Source: Lachnospiraceae bacterium UBA7199 (GTDB taxonomy: Bacteria > Bacillota > Clostridia > Lachnospirales > Lachnospiraceae). From it: 54,502 nucleotides of DNA. The notes under the pieces were generated by a model. That model saw only the letters and a program-made list of their open reading frames with translations. It was not told where the DNA came from and ran no database searches. The translations under genes were made by a program, and so were the position numbers. Within the stretch, counting starts at the first letter, position 1. Each line of letters opens with the position of its first letter. Below are positions 35,401 to 44,812 of the stretch, piece by piece. The DNA lies in the NCBI GenBank assembly GCA_002490775.1, contig DKUR01000060.1, forward strand, positions 1 through 54,502. Direction: 5' to 3'.

Positions 35401-38400
35401 TTTTCAAAATCCCATACCTTACTTAAGGCCGCATCCTGATACCATGCCACAAAATCATACCCTGTTCTTTGGGGCACAGAAGGCGTTTTGATCCGGTCTT
35501 TATACTCTAAATTCTTCTGGGAAGTAAAATTGCCTCCCCCTGGGTAATTTAAATCAAAAACTGCTGTAATCGTCACCGCACTTTTAGGAATTGTGATTTT
35601 TACCTCCTCCCCATGCGGAGTATCCTCTTTCGCCTTATCCCTTATAATAACATCACCAGGCTCTAAATCTGTAATTACCTTATTATCAGGAACCGGCACC
35701 CAGGTTTTTCCTCCATCCGTACTGTATTCCATGTCATCATGATCTACTTCTATTTTGATCTTAATTTCCGCATCACCGGCACCAGAGGAAATTTCCGGCG
35801 TCACTTCAATGTCTTTGTCCGGATCCAGCCCTTCCGGACGTCCGGGAATTGTAAGTTCTTGTCCGTTGCTGTCACTTACATAGACGCCATCCCCTTTCTT
35901 TACAATCACAATCGTAGTATCTGTAAAATCATCTTTTAAAGGAATCTTTCCCTCTGCATCCGCTGTATAGATCTGTTTTTCTCCATCTTTCGGGCCTATT
36001 TCATAGGATGCGCCAGGCACCAGATCAACAATTTTATCCTCTTTGTAATCTATCTGTGCCTCTGGTATCTGTTCCCGTCCTTTCACCTTGACAGTAACAC
36101 TTTGCTGTACAAAATTACCTGCATGATCCGATGCTTTTATTACCACTACGATAACACCGGCTTCGTCAGTTAACGGTATCAGGAAATTGTGATTTGTTTT
36201 AATCGCGGCTTCAAATCCGTCTGTTACTTTATTTTCTTTCCCATCAAGATTATAGGTAATGCTCTTGATTCCGGCACTGACTGCACTGCCATCTTCTGTA
36301 TAGGAAGCATCTTCCACCTGCACATAAAGGGTAGGGGCCATGCCCTCCTCATAGTATTCTTCTGACAGTTCCCCTCCCGCCACAGGATTTGACGCATTAC
36401 TTAAATCCGCTTCCGTTACGGTAATTTTAGGCGGGTGGTTTTCTACGAGAATCCCTCCGCTTATGTTTCCAATGTCCTTACCAGCAGCTTCATTACCAGC
36501 CTGATCAATACAAGTGATATTGCTGATTCTTCCCTTCCAGTCAGCCTCCACTATAATTTCTGCCTTAAGAGCGTCAGAACTCTTTGTAAGCTCTGCTGTC
36601 TTTGTAATACTCTGGCCTCCAAAAGGCGTAATATTATAACGAATCTGCCGGGCTCCGCTTCCTTCCTCTGTCACCGGAATAGAAATAATCAGCCTGTCCT
36701 TTCCTATGATCCAGTCCTGCACCTGGGCTTCTTTTTGTGCAAAACTGATGTTTCCAATGGCAGGCGCCTGGGTATCCAGTTTCACCGTGATTTTTTCTGT
36801 AAGGGCTTCATTTCCAGCCGCATCCACTGCCTTAAACAGATAAGTGTGTTCCCCTTCCTGTAATGCAGTATAAGCGCCGGATGCATTTTTCCCTGTTGGA
36901 AGCCCCTGTATCGTTGTAAATGCACCTTCATCCACTGAAACCATCAGGCGGGCCACACCCTCATTATCAGAATAGGTAAGAGCAATTTCCGGCACATGAT
37001 CTGCCCCGAACCATCCATTTTCGTTTTCCTGCGCCGACAGTGAAGCTTTGATCACAGGCTTTTCAATATCCTTCCAGCGGGCATAATATATTTTATCTCC
37101 TGCCTCCGTCTTTCCTATTACAGTCTGCTTTTCACCTGTATAAGAACTACTTGTATACCAGCCCTCAAAGGCATAGCCTTCCCTAACAGGCACCGGCAAA
37201 GTAATTCCAGCCCCGTAAACATAGCTCTGTAAATGCTCCTCCGGTGTATACGACGCCCCATCTATCTGATAGTTTACCTGATAAGTATTGGCGCTCCATT
37301 TTGCATAAAGTGTTGTGTTTGCTTTTACCTGCACATTAAAATCAAAAGGATTTTCACACCCTTTGTCCGTATACCAGCCCCCAAAAGTATAGCCTTCTTT
37401 GGCAGGATCAGCCGGTTTAACCACCTTGCAGACAAGATTACCGGTATCGTCCCGCCATACAAGCTGAGAATCAAGAGTGCTGCCTCCCTGACTGTCAAAA
37501 GAAATTTTATAAACATATCTGCTATATAAATTGCTTGTTTTCCCTGCATGGGTATAAATTCTAAATCTGTAAGTTCCTACCTCAGTTACCTTTAAGTTTC
37601 CTGTCAGGCTTCCTGCATTCGTTCTTTCTGCCAGCTTCACTGCCTGTTCTTCTGGAACTGTGCTCTGTCTTCCGGTCATATAACCGCCGGAAATTCCTAA
37701 ATTACCGGAGACAACTGTAAAGGAAAATCCTTCTGATGCCTTCACGCCTTCACTTGGACCGGTAACCTTTGAAATAGTCGGTGTAACTGCATCCTTTTTT
37801 ATCACTTCTGAAAATCCTGATGTCTCATTTCCAGCATGGTCTGTTACCTCATAATACAGATACCATTCTCCATTTGTTGCTCGTGATATACTCAATTCCC
37901 CTGCAGCTATCTGTGCCTGGGCAGCGTCTGTGAGACCGCTTGTTGGCTCTACTTTGCTGTTAACCCATTTATACTGTACCGAACGAATACCGCTTTCTTC
38001 TTTTCCCTCTGCATCAAGAGGATCTGAAAACTCTATCCTGACTGGTACGCTGCTTGCAGTATACCAGCCATTTTCATCAGGCTCCATCCCGATGGTCAAT
38101 GCCGCATTGGGTTTACTGGTATCAATATTGGCTATCGTAATGCTTTCCTTTCCTATATTCCCATTGGTATCTGTTGCTGTTACCTCATAAGTTCCGTTTT
38201 CCGTAATTGAAAAACTTCCTATGTACCCAGTCTCTCCTTCCTTTTTGCAGGATAAATCGGATGAAGTACTGCTTCCTTGTTTTTTCCATGTAACAGAAGC
38301 AATGCCTACCTCTTCATAAATGTTTGCATCAATCAAAACAGGCTTGTTTGTCCAGCTTTCCGCCCCCTGGTATAAGCGTACTTCCGGAGGAACACCATCC

Positions 38401-41400
38401 ATTCCGCTGGCTGTGATAGGACTGCTTTTCACCACATGTCCAGCCGCATCACTAACAGTTACGTAATAAGTACCGGGAGAAGTAATGGTAAAAGTACCGT
38501 TCGGTGCAGTTGTAACAGTTCCATCTGGAAGCTGAATTACTGTTATGGTATTTCCGTTCGCCGCAACCGTATAAGAATAGGTATCACCCGCCTTACTGCT
38601 GCCTGTCTTGGTCACCGTAATTGCAGGTGCTTTCAGATTTACCGTATAGTTAATGGATGCCGACGCAGGACTTGTATAGGTATTTCCCGCCTGATCCGTT
38701 ACTGTGACCTGCAATTTAAAGGTATAGTTATTTCCTGTCGTTCCAGGCGTTATTACCTGATAGGTTCCATCTCCATTAGACGAAAGTGTAGCATTAATCA
38801 CCGCCGCACTTCCCCCATTTGTTGTTCTTGTCCACTTGCCAGTTACACTTTTGATGCCAGAACCGCCCTGATCCGTAGGATTTATTGTCAATATTACATT
38901 TTCACTATGCGTCGTATTGGATGGCCCTTCGATTGAAACAGCAGGACTAACACGATCTATCTTGCTGACTACAATACTTTTCACTACCTTTTCACTTCCT
39001 GACGTAAGTGTAAAAGTATAGGTTCCATTTTCTGTTGCTATATAACTAGTTCCGGAGACGGAATCAGTGCTCCCTGAAGGTGTCTTTACCGTCACGGAAG
39101 CAGTAGATGGTGTCTTTGTAAGGGTGATTGTTCTTGTACGCGCCCATGTATCATTATTTGCATTCAGGGTTAATTCCGGCAATGCGCCAGTGCTGCTGCT
39201 GAAGCTAAAGCTCTTTGAAGTGCTTGCCATTTCCCCCGTGTCGTTATTGATTCCTCTTACATGAAGATACCATGTGCCGGAAGTTTGTCTGGTAGTAACT
39301 ACATCTCCTTTTGTGCCATTCAGCCATCCATTTACCGGCATAGAACTGCTTGTACTCCAGGTATACTGCAAAGTATCGATATTTACACCACTAATAACAG
39401 CCTTTGCCGTTCCATTTGCCACTGGGTCAGGGCGAATGGTGACGCTGGGCTTCGTATTATTTACTGTAATACTTACGGTGCCGCTTCCGCTGGATGCAGT
39501 TCCGGCAGTATCACACATATCCTTAATATTTGCTCCATTTACTATGCTGTTTACGGTCAGAGTTCCCTGTGCATTTTCAGGCACTGTCCCCTCAAAATAA
39601 AGCACATTGGTGTCGGCACCGCCTTTATATGCAATGTTTCCCCATGTAGTGGCAATTGCCACATTGGATAAATTACTGTTTGTGGAATCTACAATTTCGT
39701 CAAAAACTAAAGATACCGTAAATTTATCTCCGGGCTTATAGGTAGTTGCTGCCATTGGCGCAATGCCTATGAGCTGAGGCTCTTTCGAGTCAAGCACACA
39801 GGAATACCCTACAAGTGAATTCAGCTTCCAAACGTCTTCATCTGTTCCATGTGCACCAAAATGTACATGCGCAGTTTCTTTAACACCAAATAAAATATAA
39901 TCTTTTCCGTCCGGCCCCTTTACACTGCTGCAGCCAGTTCCCCATTGCGTTGCAAGAAAATTATTTCCGCCAGGAGCTTCATACGTACCGTTAATGTCGT
40001 CAATACATCCTGCCCACTTCTGCCCGGATATGTTTATTGCTACAGCCAGTCCAACATAAAATCCTCCTTTTAGCGGTTCCTGATAACCAATCCAGCAGTC
40101 TGCATATCCCTTATCAACCTTTGTTCCTGATAACACATAGCGGTACCCCCATCCGGTGGCTGTATTTAACGCATAAATTCCACTAGGAAAAGTTTTTGTA
40201 TAATGTGGGTTTTCAGAACCTCTGCTATGCCATAAGTTTGAATAATTTTTATCTTTTCCACCATCTTCGGTGTTATTTGCCGGATCGTTTACTGTAACCT
40301 GGGAGGAATAAACCCTGTCTTCTTTTACGTTATAAATGCTTCTGTCAACTACATAACTTCCATCCTTCGCCATGGTTCTTGACGCTCTGGTGGTGCTTCC
40401 CAGCATACCGCCGCCATCCACCCGGTAGATTTCTACCTCGTATGTCCTGTCCGAATTGGAATAAGAAGTAGCCGTCTTGCCATTATATGCTGTGGTCACT
40501 TTGTTTTCAGGGATTGTAATCGTCTTGCTGCTCTCTCCCTGATTAAAGGTAAGGGTAGATGCCTGATGCGTGAAATGTGTGCCTCCAACTGCCGAACCGT
40601 TGACCGTGCGGAAATAAACCTTCTGGGTTCCATCAACGCCGCCGGTTCTCGTCACTGTAAAGGTATTGTTATTATTATTTTTAATGGTAAAGGTTCCATA
40701 AGATTTTCCGTTGATAGAAAAGTCCTTCTGTCTGCTGTAATAAATAGTTCCCCCTGCAGTAAGCACATATGCCCTGGCATAATAAGTAATTCCATCCACA
40801 ATTTGATTTGCAGACACCTGAATCTGGCTGTTTCTTGTTTTCACCGGCGTACTTGTACTGATCTGACCGTTGTTTAACTCCTTCGTGGGATTCTGCATGG
40901 CCCCCCAGACAAAGCCTGTCTCTGTAATGGTTTCCCCGCCGGTATGCACCAAAGTGGACTTTAACGTAAACTCATCTTTTCCTGTTACGCGGACCGCCGT
41001 AACCTCTGATAATTCCAAGGGCAGCGGCATTACAATAATGGTAAGAACCGCCTGTGCATCCGCACTTCCTGCCATCTTTGCAGTATAAGTCACCTTATAA
41101 GTACCAGGAGTCGTAGTTTTTACTGAAGAACTGTTATAGCTTACCGTTCCGTTAGAACTTGCTATCTGGCTGCGGTACCATGTATCATCCAGTACACTGT
41201 CTTCCATAACAGAAACCGTTGCATCTGACAAAGTAACAACCGCCATCTTTGTCACCGTTACCGCAATACTTCCTGCATCAGAAACACCGCCTTCCGGAGA
41301 TACCGCATAGAAATTCACATTTGTTTTTCCCGCAGGGGCATCCTCCGGCGTTATCACCGGTACAGTAAATTTGCCCGTGCTGTCTGCCACGGCGCTGAAT

Positions 41401-43481
41401 TCTTCTCCTGCCACTTCCACATAAACCCTATTCCCCGGCTCTGCGGTTCCTGTAAAGGAAAACTGCTGCCCCGGAATAAGTATGGGATCTTTATTGCTGA
41501 GAACAGGCATCTTTGGTGCTGCCGGCAGTTCTCCTACTCCTAAAAGGACGTATCTGCTCCAGCTTTGCCCTGGCTCTACCTGACCTCTCCACGACCATGC
41601 GATACCGCTGTCTGATGTATAAGGCGTACTTTTATCTCCCAGATCGATAAACATATTTCCATATGCTATTGAATAAAATCCATACCATAATGTATCCACT
41701 GAAGATGCTACTAAATTGTACTTATAGGAGTTATTAGGCGCGCCCTCCATCACAAGGCCGCTTGCGCTGCCCACCACCGGGGCTCGGTCATTATTATCAA
41801 TCATAACGTCGCCAGAAGAACCTATCTTAAATTTCTGAACGGAGGATCCCCTGTTTTCTACCGTATACTGAACCTTTACATATCTGCCATTAAGAACCAG
41901 AGAAATATCTCTCCTGCCATACAGAGAATTTCCCATAGCCACATTTTCTGCAGCAGTCCACATCATCTGGTCTTCTCCATTTACAGAAGATGCAGTTTTA
42001 TATCCAGCATCCCTATAGGTAGTCTGTATTTGATTTCCTCCATCAATTCCTTTCACATTAAACATGGCGCCATTGGAATAATACATATAATCGCTCTGCC
42101 CGGTATCTTCTCCACTTGCGGCCAGAGTCATGATCCCAAAATCTTCCATCTGCCAGTCATCTTTGGCACAGGCTGTATAACGAATGCCATCCTTTATTAC
42201 AATACATCTGAACCTATAGGTATACCATTCCTCCTTACCTGCCACAAATTCCGGTTCATATTCAAACATCTCCTGCCAGTCTTCCCCTGTATAGACTTCC
42301 CAGGAATAACTGTCATAGGCATCTTTTAAATAATAAACCATGTCAGAAGAATTTTCCTCGTCATAAGGACGCACCAAAAGCTCTATTTTCCCACCATCTT
42401 CCGCGTCCAAAACAGTAATAAAAATCTGTGGCAGCGTTAAACCCTGCATAAGTGTATACCCCTCCGGCAGCACCGGTGTAAAAATGTACTCTCCCGGTGT
42501 TTCCCCGTCATAAAGGGGCGCACTTTCCCATGTAATGCCTGACAGAACAATGGTTTCTTCCACGATCTTTGATGAAGTGTTTTCCGAACTCTCCTCTTCA
42601 TCATAGGATGTGTCTTCTCCCCCTGTTATCAGATCATTTTCGCTGACTGTCTCCGTTCTCTTTATTTCTGCGGGACGCAGGCCAAAGGACTGGGCATAGT
42701 TTACCTGTGCATTTACAGTAACGGTCTCCTGTGACAGTTCCTCTGCGCCAGATGTATCACTGCCGGGCTGGTTACTGTTACTTTCACTGTCTGCCCCCCC
42801 TGTAGATTCTTCTAAAGAGGTATCATTCTCTTTGCCGGAATCTTCTGTACCAGAGTTGTCTTCTTCTAAACTGTCGTCTCCATTTCCTTCCGTGTCTGTG
42901 TTGTTTTCTCCCGAATTATTTTCATCAGAGTTGTTTTCTCCGTTATTTTCATTGCCGCCATTCACACCCTGATTTTTGTTATCGGAATTATTCTCATTGC
43001 CACCGCTTTCTTCACCGGAAAGTTCACCGGAAAGATTTCCATCAGAGTTTTCCCCATCAGAATTATCCCCGCCTTCTTCCGTCTCCCCGGTACTGCTGTC
43101 CTTATCCTCTGTTCCGATCGTGTCCTCGTCCGGCTCTTTACCATCATTTTTCCCGGAATCTACTTTGTCGTCATCCTCCGGCTTCTCAGCGGTATCTTCC
43201 GATGACTGCTCCGTAACGGCCACCTCCAGCGTGTCGGGGAGCGACAGTTCCGTAAGCTCTGTCCCTACCGGGACAGTCTGCTCCCTGATCTCTTTAGAAA
43301 GCGTCGTAAAGCCAGAGATATACCGCACTTCTGACTGCACTGATTCCTCCGACGCAAATATGAAAAGCGTTTCCAGAATATCAGGATAGGTCGTAAACAG
43401 CACACAAACGCTGAGCATCACCGCCAGTATGCGCAGACGTTTTTTTCTCCTTGCTTTTAACCATGTACGTTGTTCATCCAT
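32448..43481 (-). CDS. Giant InlB-repeat/Ig-like surface protein with Cys-rich C-terminal membrane tail
   Basis: A 3677-residue cell-surface protein, probably an adhesin. An N-terminal signal/anchor (RRKKRLRILAVMLSVCVLF, residues 11-29) precedes an acidic N/D/E/G/S-rich segment (about 90-250). Many Ig-like beta modules follow, with a Calx-beta-like stretch (about 918-1028) and InlB B-repeats (about 1990-2130, and again 2650-2725). A region with InlB, three Ig-like units and a 75-residue unit (Y..DKI..LVPGA.YEI) is duplicated with an offset of about 1.75 kb. A second acidic E/D/S/G segment (about 3290-3390) precedes a C-terminal domain with VRVHEGDYTLLEDLDD. The tail has five cysteines (CGLCHICPTFLGICC), one hydrophobic helix and RRKKEEKE. 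No LPXTG motif. One intact frame of 11 kb. Confidence 0.88.
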   Translation of the reverse strand: MDEQRTWLKARRKKRLRILAVMLSVCVLFTTYPDILETLFIFASEESVQSEVRYISGFTTLSKEIREQTVPVGTELTELSLPDTLEVAVTEQSSEDTAEKPEDDDKVDSGKNDGKEPDEDTIGTEDKDSSTGETEEGGDNSDGENSDGNLSGELSGEESGGNENNSDNKNQGVNGGNENNGENNSDENNSGENNTDTEGNGDDSLEEDNSGTEDSGKENDTSLEESTGGADSESNSNQPGSDTSGAEELSQETVTVNAQVNYAQSFGLRPAEIKRTETVSENDLITGGEDTSYDEEESSENTSSKIVEETIVLSGITWESAPLYDGETPGEYIFTPVLPEGYTLMQGLTLPQIFITVLDAEDGGKIELLVRPYDEENSSDMVYYLKDAYDSYSWEVYTGEDWQEMFEYEPEFVAGKEEWYTYRFRCIVIKDGIRYTACAKDDWQMEDFGIMTLAASGEDTGQSDYMYYSNGAMFNVKGIDGGNQIQTTYRDAGYKTASSVNGEDQMMWTAAENVAMGNSLYGRRDISLVLNGRYVKVQYTVENRGSSVQKFKIGSSGDVMIDNNDRAPVVGSASGLVMEGAPNNSYKYNLVASSVDTLWYGFYSIAYGNMFIDLGDKSTPYTSDSGIAWSWRGQVEPGQSWSRYVLLGVGELPAAPKMPVLSNKDPILIPGQQFSFTGTAEPGNRVYVEVAGEEFSAVADSTGKFTVPVITPEDAPAGKTNVNFYAVSPEGGVSDAGSIAVTVTKMAVVTLSDATVSVMEDSVLDDTWYRSQIASSNGTVSYNSSSVKTTTPGTYKVTYTAKMAGSADAQAVLTIIVMPLPLELSEVTAVRVTGKDEFTLKSTLVHTGGETITETGFVWGAMQNPTKELNNGQISTSTPVKTRNSQIQVSANQIVDGITYYARAYVLTAGGTIYYSRQKDFSINGKSYGTFTIKNNNNNTFTVTRTGGVDGTQKVYFRTVNGSAVGGTHFTHQASTLTFNQGESSKTITIPENKVTTAYNGKTATSYSNSDRTYEVEIYRVDGGGMLGSTTRASRTMAKDGSYVVDRSIYNVKEDRVYSSQVTVNDPANNTEDGGKDKNYSNLWHSRGSENPHYTKTFPSGIYALNTATGWGYRYVLSGTKVDKGYADCWIGYQEPLKGGFYVGLAVAINISGQKWAGCIDDINGTYEAPGGNNFLATQWGTGCSSVKGPDGKDYILFGVKETAHVHFGAHGTDEDVWKLNSLVGYSCVLDSKEPQLIGIAPMAATTYKPGDKFTVSLVFDEIVDSTNSNLSNVAIATTWGNIAYKGGADTNVLYFEGTVPENAQGTLTVNSIVNGANIKDMCDTAGTASSGSGTVSITVNNTKPSVTIRPDPVANGTAKAVISGVNIDTLQYTWSTSSSMPVNGWLNGTKGDVVTTRQTSGTWYLHVRGINNDTGEMASTSKSFSFSSSTGALPELTLNANNDTWARTRTITLTKTPSTASVTVKTPSGSTDSVSGTSYIATENGTYTFTLTSGSEKVVKSIVVSKIDRVSPAVSIEGPSNTTHSENVILTINPTDQGGSGIKSVTGKWTRTTNGGSAAVINATLSSNGDGTYQVITPGTTGNNYTFKLQVTVTDQAGNTYTSPASASINYTVNLKAPAITVTKTGSSKAGDTYSYTVAANGNTITVIQLPDGTVTTAPNGTFTITSPGTYYVTVSDAAGHVVKSSPITASGMDGVPPEVRLYQGAESWTNKPVLIDANIYEEVGIASVTWKKQGSSTSSDLSCKKEGETGYIGSFSITENGTYEVTATDTNGNIGKESITIANIDTSKPNAALTIGMEPDENGWYTASSVPVRIEFSDPLDAEGKEESGIRSVQYKWVNSKVEPTSGLTDAAQAQIAAGELSISRATNGEWYLYYEVTDHAGNETSGFSEVIKKDAVTPTISKVTGPSEGVKASEGFSFTVVSGNLGISGGYMTGRQSTVPEEQAVKLAERTNAGSLTGNLKVTEVGTYRFRIYTHAGKTSNLYSRYVYKISFDSQGGSTLDSQLVWRDDTGNLVCKVVKPADPAKEGYTFGGWYTDKGCENPFDFNVQVKANTTLYAKWSANTYQVNYQIDGASYTPEEHLQSYVYGAGITLPVPVREGYAFEGWYTSSSYTGEKQTVIGKTEAGDKIYYARWKDIEKPVIKASLSAQENENGWFGADHVPEIALTYSDNEGVARLMVSVDEGAFTTIQGLPTGKNASGAYTALQEGEHTYLFKAVDAAGNEALTEKITVKLDTQAPAIGNISFAQKEAQVQDWIIGKDRLIISIPVTEEGSGARQIRYNITPFGGQSITKTAELTKSSDALKAEIIVEADWKGRISNITCIDQAGNEAAGKDIGNISGGILVENHPPKITVTEADLSNASNPVAGGELSEEYYEEGMAPTLYVQVEDASYTEDGSAVSAGIKSITYNLDGKENKVTDGFEAAIKTNHNFLIPLTDEAGVIVVVIKASDHAGNFVQQSVTVKVKGREQIPEAQIDYKEDKIVDLVPGASYEIGPKDGEKQIYTADAEGKIPLKDDFTDTTIVIVKKGDGVYVSDSNGQELTIPGRPEGLDPDKDIEVTPEISSGAGDAEIKIKIEVDHDDMEYSTDGGKTWVPVPDNKVITDLEPGDVIIRDKAKEDTPHGEEVKITIPKSAVTITAVFDLNYPGGGNFTSQKNLEYKDRIKTPSVPQRTGYDFVAWYQDAALSKVWDFEKDTIGSIIDKDNYQVENNVITVRLYAKWRENTAPGLKAELSDGKKEDKWHSQLSITLTYSDNVGVTELYIKRDNEEYVLLEGMTTGETTKDTVVETYPVTLEGEHTYTFKAVDEAGNVTQTKPLTARLDITKPVLGEISYNEDYTSLWNWIIKKDSLIITIPVTEKGSGVEKVEYTLTPENGNSEDKTAKLKTASNGAGVEAEIVIAPDYKGSITNITAIDYAGNRSDTKTIGAGGGGVLVEDNAPVITILADCYPTDVTAATQPGGVELSDNYYEVAPNLLIKITDEEQGVITSGIKEVFWQINHGSEQQQEGNFNASLKKEYSFTLGSLGGRAGEVYVLISAIDQAGNITQKGVTVKIKGQENTPEAKVNYPEDKIEGLVPGADYEITDEQGKTITAKADKEGKIPFGDTWPGSSISIVKKGDGINSTDSGAQVISVTARPVMPNAGIDYEKEELTGLSKGTVYLIQGQKITASSEGTIPISENWFGINIEIIKQGSEVVPNSNPQILPVPARPKAPAGVMPVHESAKGAGDGKLTNLDERMEYRKAGSGEWTLADKAVITGLAPGSYEVRYIAEGQAFTSQTVVIRINEYKDPEEDKTNEEDKDNTGGDSSGSSSESESQNPEVPSGTTGKDSKEEGDALEGKSLDEKDSGMETGSSSGNSNSADDISKQNGKDQKEDEKESNSQTEEKDEAVLAAAGTAVCMVKDGKIVQKSVVQDGNSVGNQGETATGVQDTGKDLRQGLVSPKEVDDSRKTLKAVLYLEQGSVVVTINNVNEKQCTANVTDAIEVANAVLSHKEINQVTQGAVVEIRIDVDAVDELVPQEDKILAKQGIEESRNEIPDLTIDRYIDIAMYMRIGEGEWSPVTRTNEEVEIVIDIPGELQKENRQFYVVRVHEGDYTLLEDLDDAEDTITIRTHLFSTYAIALREERVDAGGKCGLCHICPTFLGICCFIWLAVILVLVLGITILCWRRKKEEKEVRDN

Positions 43482-43519
43482 TTTATATCATTTCCTGTTC
43501 CTTTTTTTCATTTTACGAC

Positions 43520-43548
43520 ATTATATCAAAAAACCACTTATAAAAGTG
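43520..43548 (-). promoter_or_regulatory. Promoter of the giant surface-protein gene, weak -35 with inverted repeat
   Basis: Minus strand TATAAT (43525-43520) has no good -35 at the right distance (CACTTT at 43548-43543). An 8-bp perfect inverted repeat (AACCACTT, 43532-43539 with 43544-43551) covers that position. A strong -10 with a poor -35 is typical of an activator-dependent promoter. An SD-like AGGAA lies before the start codon. Confidence 0.5.
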
Positions 43549-43553
43549 GTTCT

Positions 43554-43585
43554 GGCAGATTTGGTCGGTTTTTAGGCAGATTTGG
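43554..43585. repeat. Two 11-bp direct repeats 21 bp apart upstream of the giant-gene promoter
   Basis: GGCAGATTTGG occurs at 43554-43564 and 43575-43585 on the plus strand (CCAAATCTGCC on the minus strand), 21 bp start to start. The nearer copy ends 5 bp from the expected -35. Paired direct repeats two helical turns apart just upstream of a weak -35 are the known arrangement for LytTR regulators such as AgrA and ComE. The assignment is inference. Confidence 0.6.
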
Positions 43586-43616
43586 ATAAAAATTTTTTTA
43601 AAAAAATATTGACAGG

Positions 43617-43652
43617 AAAAAAGCAGTTCAACCTGTATCTTGGTTGAACTGC
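43617..43652 (-). terminator. Intrinsic terminator of spoVAD
   Basis: An 11-bp perfect stem (GCAGTTCAACC, 43623-43633 with 43642-43652), 8-base loop and, on the minus strand, a TTTTTT run. It lies about 30 bp past the spoVAD stop codon. Confidence 0.88.
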
Positions 43653-43680
43653 CTTTTCAATGACCATTTACCTGTTCTAT

Positions 43681-44718
43681 TTACTTACAACCTGCTAACT
43701 CCAGGGCATGTGCAATCCCCGGTATACTTTGCCCCTCATTAAAGCTGGTTTTTGACAAAAGTGCTCCGGTGGGCACAAACAAAACCCGCTTCCATTTTCC
43801 TTCCTCAAGCTGCTTTAAGATATATGCAGACAGGGTTACCGCACTGCAGCCACAGCCGCTTCCCCCTGCATGGGCATCCTGACTCTGGTCATAAATCTCC
43901 ATTCCACAGTCCATGTGTACCTTTGAAATATCCATTCCCTTCTCACGCATCATATCCCAAAGTGCTTTTTGTCCCACACTTCCCAAGTCTCCTGTAATAA
44001 TTTTATCATAGTCAGATGGTTTTCTGTCAAAATCAACCAGATGCTGATATATGGTATCACAGGCTGCCGGCGCCATACATGCTCCCATATTCATAGAGTC
44101 CTTTAAACCAAAATCCACGATTTTTCCAATGGTAATGCCGTCCACCATTGCCCTGTCATTTTCGCTTTTTATGCTGCTTAAAACAAATGCACCGCTTCCG
44201 GTTACTGTCCATGTGGCTGAAAGAGGTCTTTGGTTCCCATAGCCTAAGGGAAAACGAAACTCCTTTTCTGCACTTGCAAAGTGGCTGGAAGTAACACAGG
44301 CTGCATGCTCTGCCATCCCTCCGGCTATCATAATAACTGCCATTGACATGGAAAGCCCGCAAGTAGAACAGGCCCCATACATGCCCACAAGTGGAATCTG
44401 AAAAGCACCCAATCCAAAGCTGCTGGCAATAGACTGCCCCAGAAGGTCTCCCGCAAACAAATATTTAATCTCCTCATTTTTCAGTCCTGACTTTCCAATG
44501 GCAAGGGTAAGCGCTTCTTTCTGCAAAGTGCTTTCTGCTTCCTCCCAGGTATTACAGCCAAACTTGTCATCTGCACCTACCACATCAAAACAATCACCAA
44601 AGGGCCCGCTGCCTTCCTTGGTACCTACTACAGATGCACTGGCTCTTATATAAACGGGAATCGGCACCTTAATGCTTCTTTGTCCCTGTTCAAAAATTGC
44701 TCCCACCGCTGTTTCCAT
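43681..44718 (-). CDS. spoVAD: Stage V sporulation protein AD
   Basis: A 345-residue soluble, thiolase-fold protein that binds dipicolinic acid at the forespore membrane with SpoVAC and SpoVAE. GSGPFGDCFDVVGADDKFGCNTWEEAES, GDLLGQSIASSFGLGAFQIPLVGMYGACSTCGLSM, HVDCGMEIYDQSQDAHAGGSGCGCSA-like segments and a final FNEGQSIPGIAHA are characteristic. Full length. GGAGG precedes ATG 44718. A candidate sigma-G promoter lies 31 bp before it and a terminator follows, so it is transcribed alone. Normally between spoVAC and spoVAE, here it is separated from both. Confidence 0.96.
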   Translation of the reverse strand: METAVGAIFEQGQRSIKVPIPVYIRASASVVGTKEGSGPFGDCFDVVGADDKFGCNTWEEAESTLQKEALTLAIGKSGLKNEEIKYLFAGDLLGQSIASSFGLGAFQIPLVGMYGACSTCGLSMSMAVIMIAGGMAEHAACVTSSHFASAEKEFRFPLGYGNQRPLSATWTVTGSGAFVLSSIKSENDRAMVDGITIGKIVDFGLKDSMNMGACMAPAACDTIYQHLVDFDRKPSDYDKIITGDLGSVGQKALWDMMREKGMDISKVHMDCGMEIYDQSQDAHAGGSGCGCSAVTLSAYILKQLEEGKWKRVLFVPTGALLSKTSFNEGQSIPGIAHALELAGCK

Positions 44719-44748
44719 AAAAAACCTCCAGAAAATTTACTTTTTTGA

Positions 44749-44777
44749 TAGTTTTTCTCATCCGAAGATTTTTATGC
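44749..44777 (-). promoter_or_regulatory. Candidate sigma-G promoter for spoVAD
   Basis: Minus strand GCATA (44777-44773), 17-bp spacer, AAAACTA (44755-44749). The -35 fits GHATR; the -10 keeps the ACTA end of CATACTA with two mismatches. Position (30 bp before the start codon) and spacer match the other spoVA loci. Confidence 0.45.
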
Positions 44778-44812
44778 GTCTTATAATTAATTACAATTGA
44801 AATTCGTGTTCT

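Noticed and set aside
33209..43389. Many plus-strand open frames across the giant gene
   Set aside because: They are antisense shadows of a single intact 11-kb reading frame; none has a recognisable motif.
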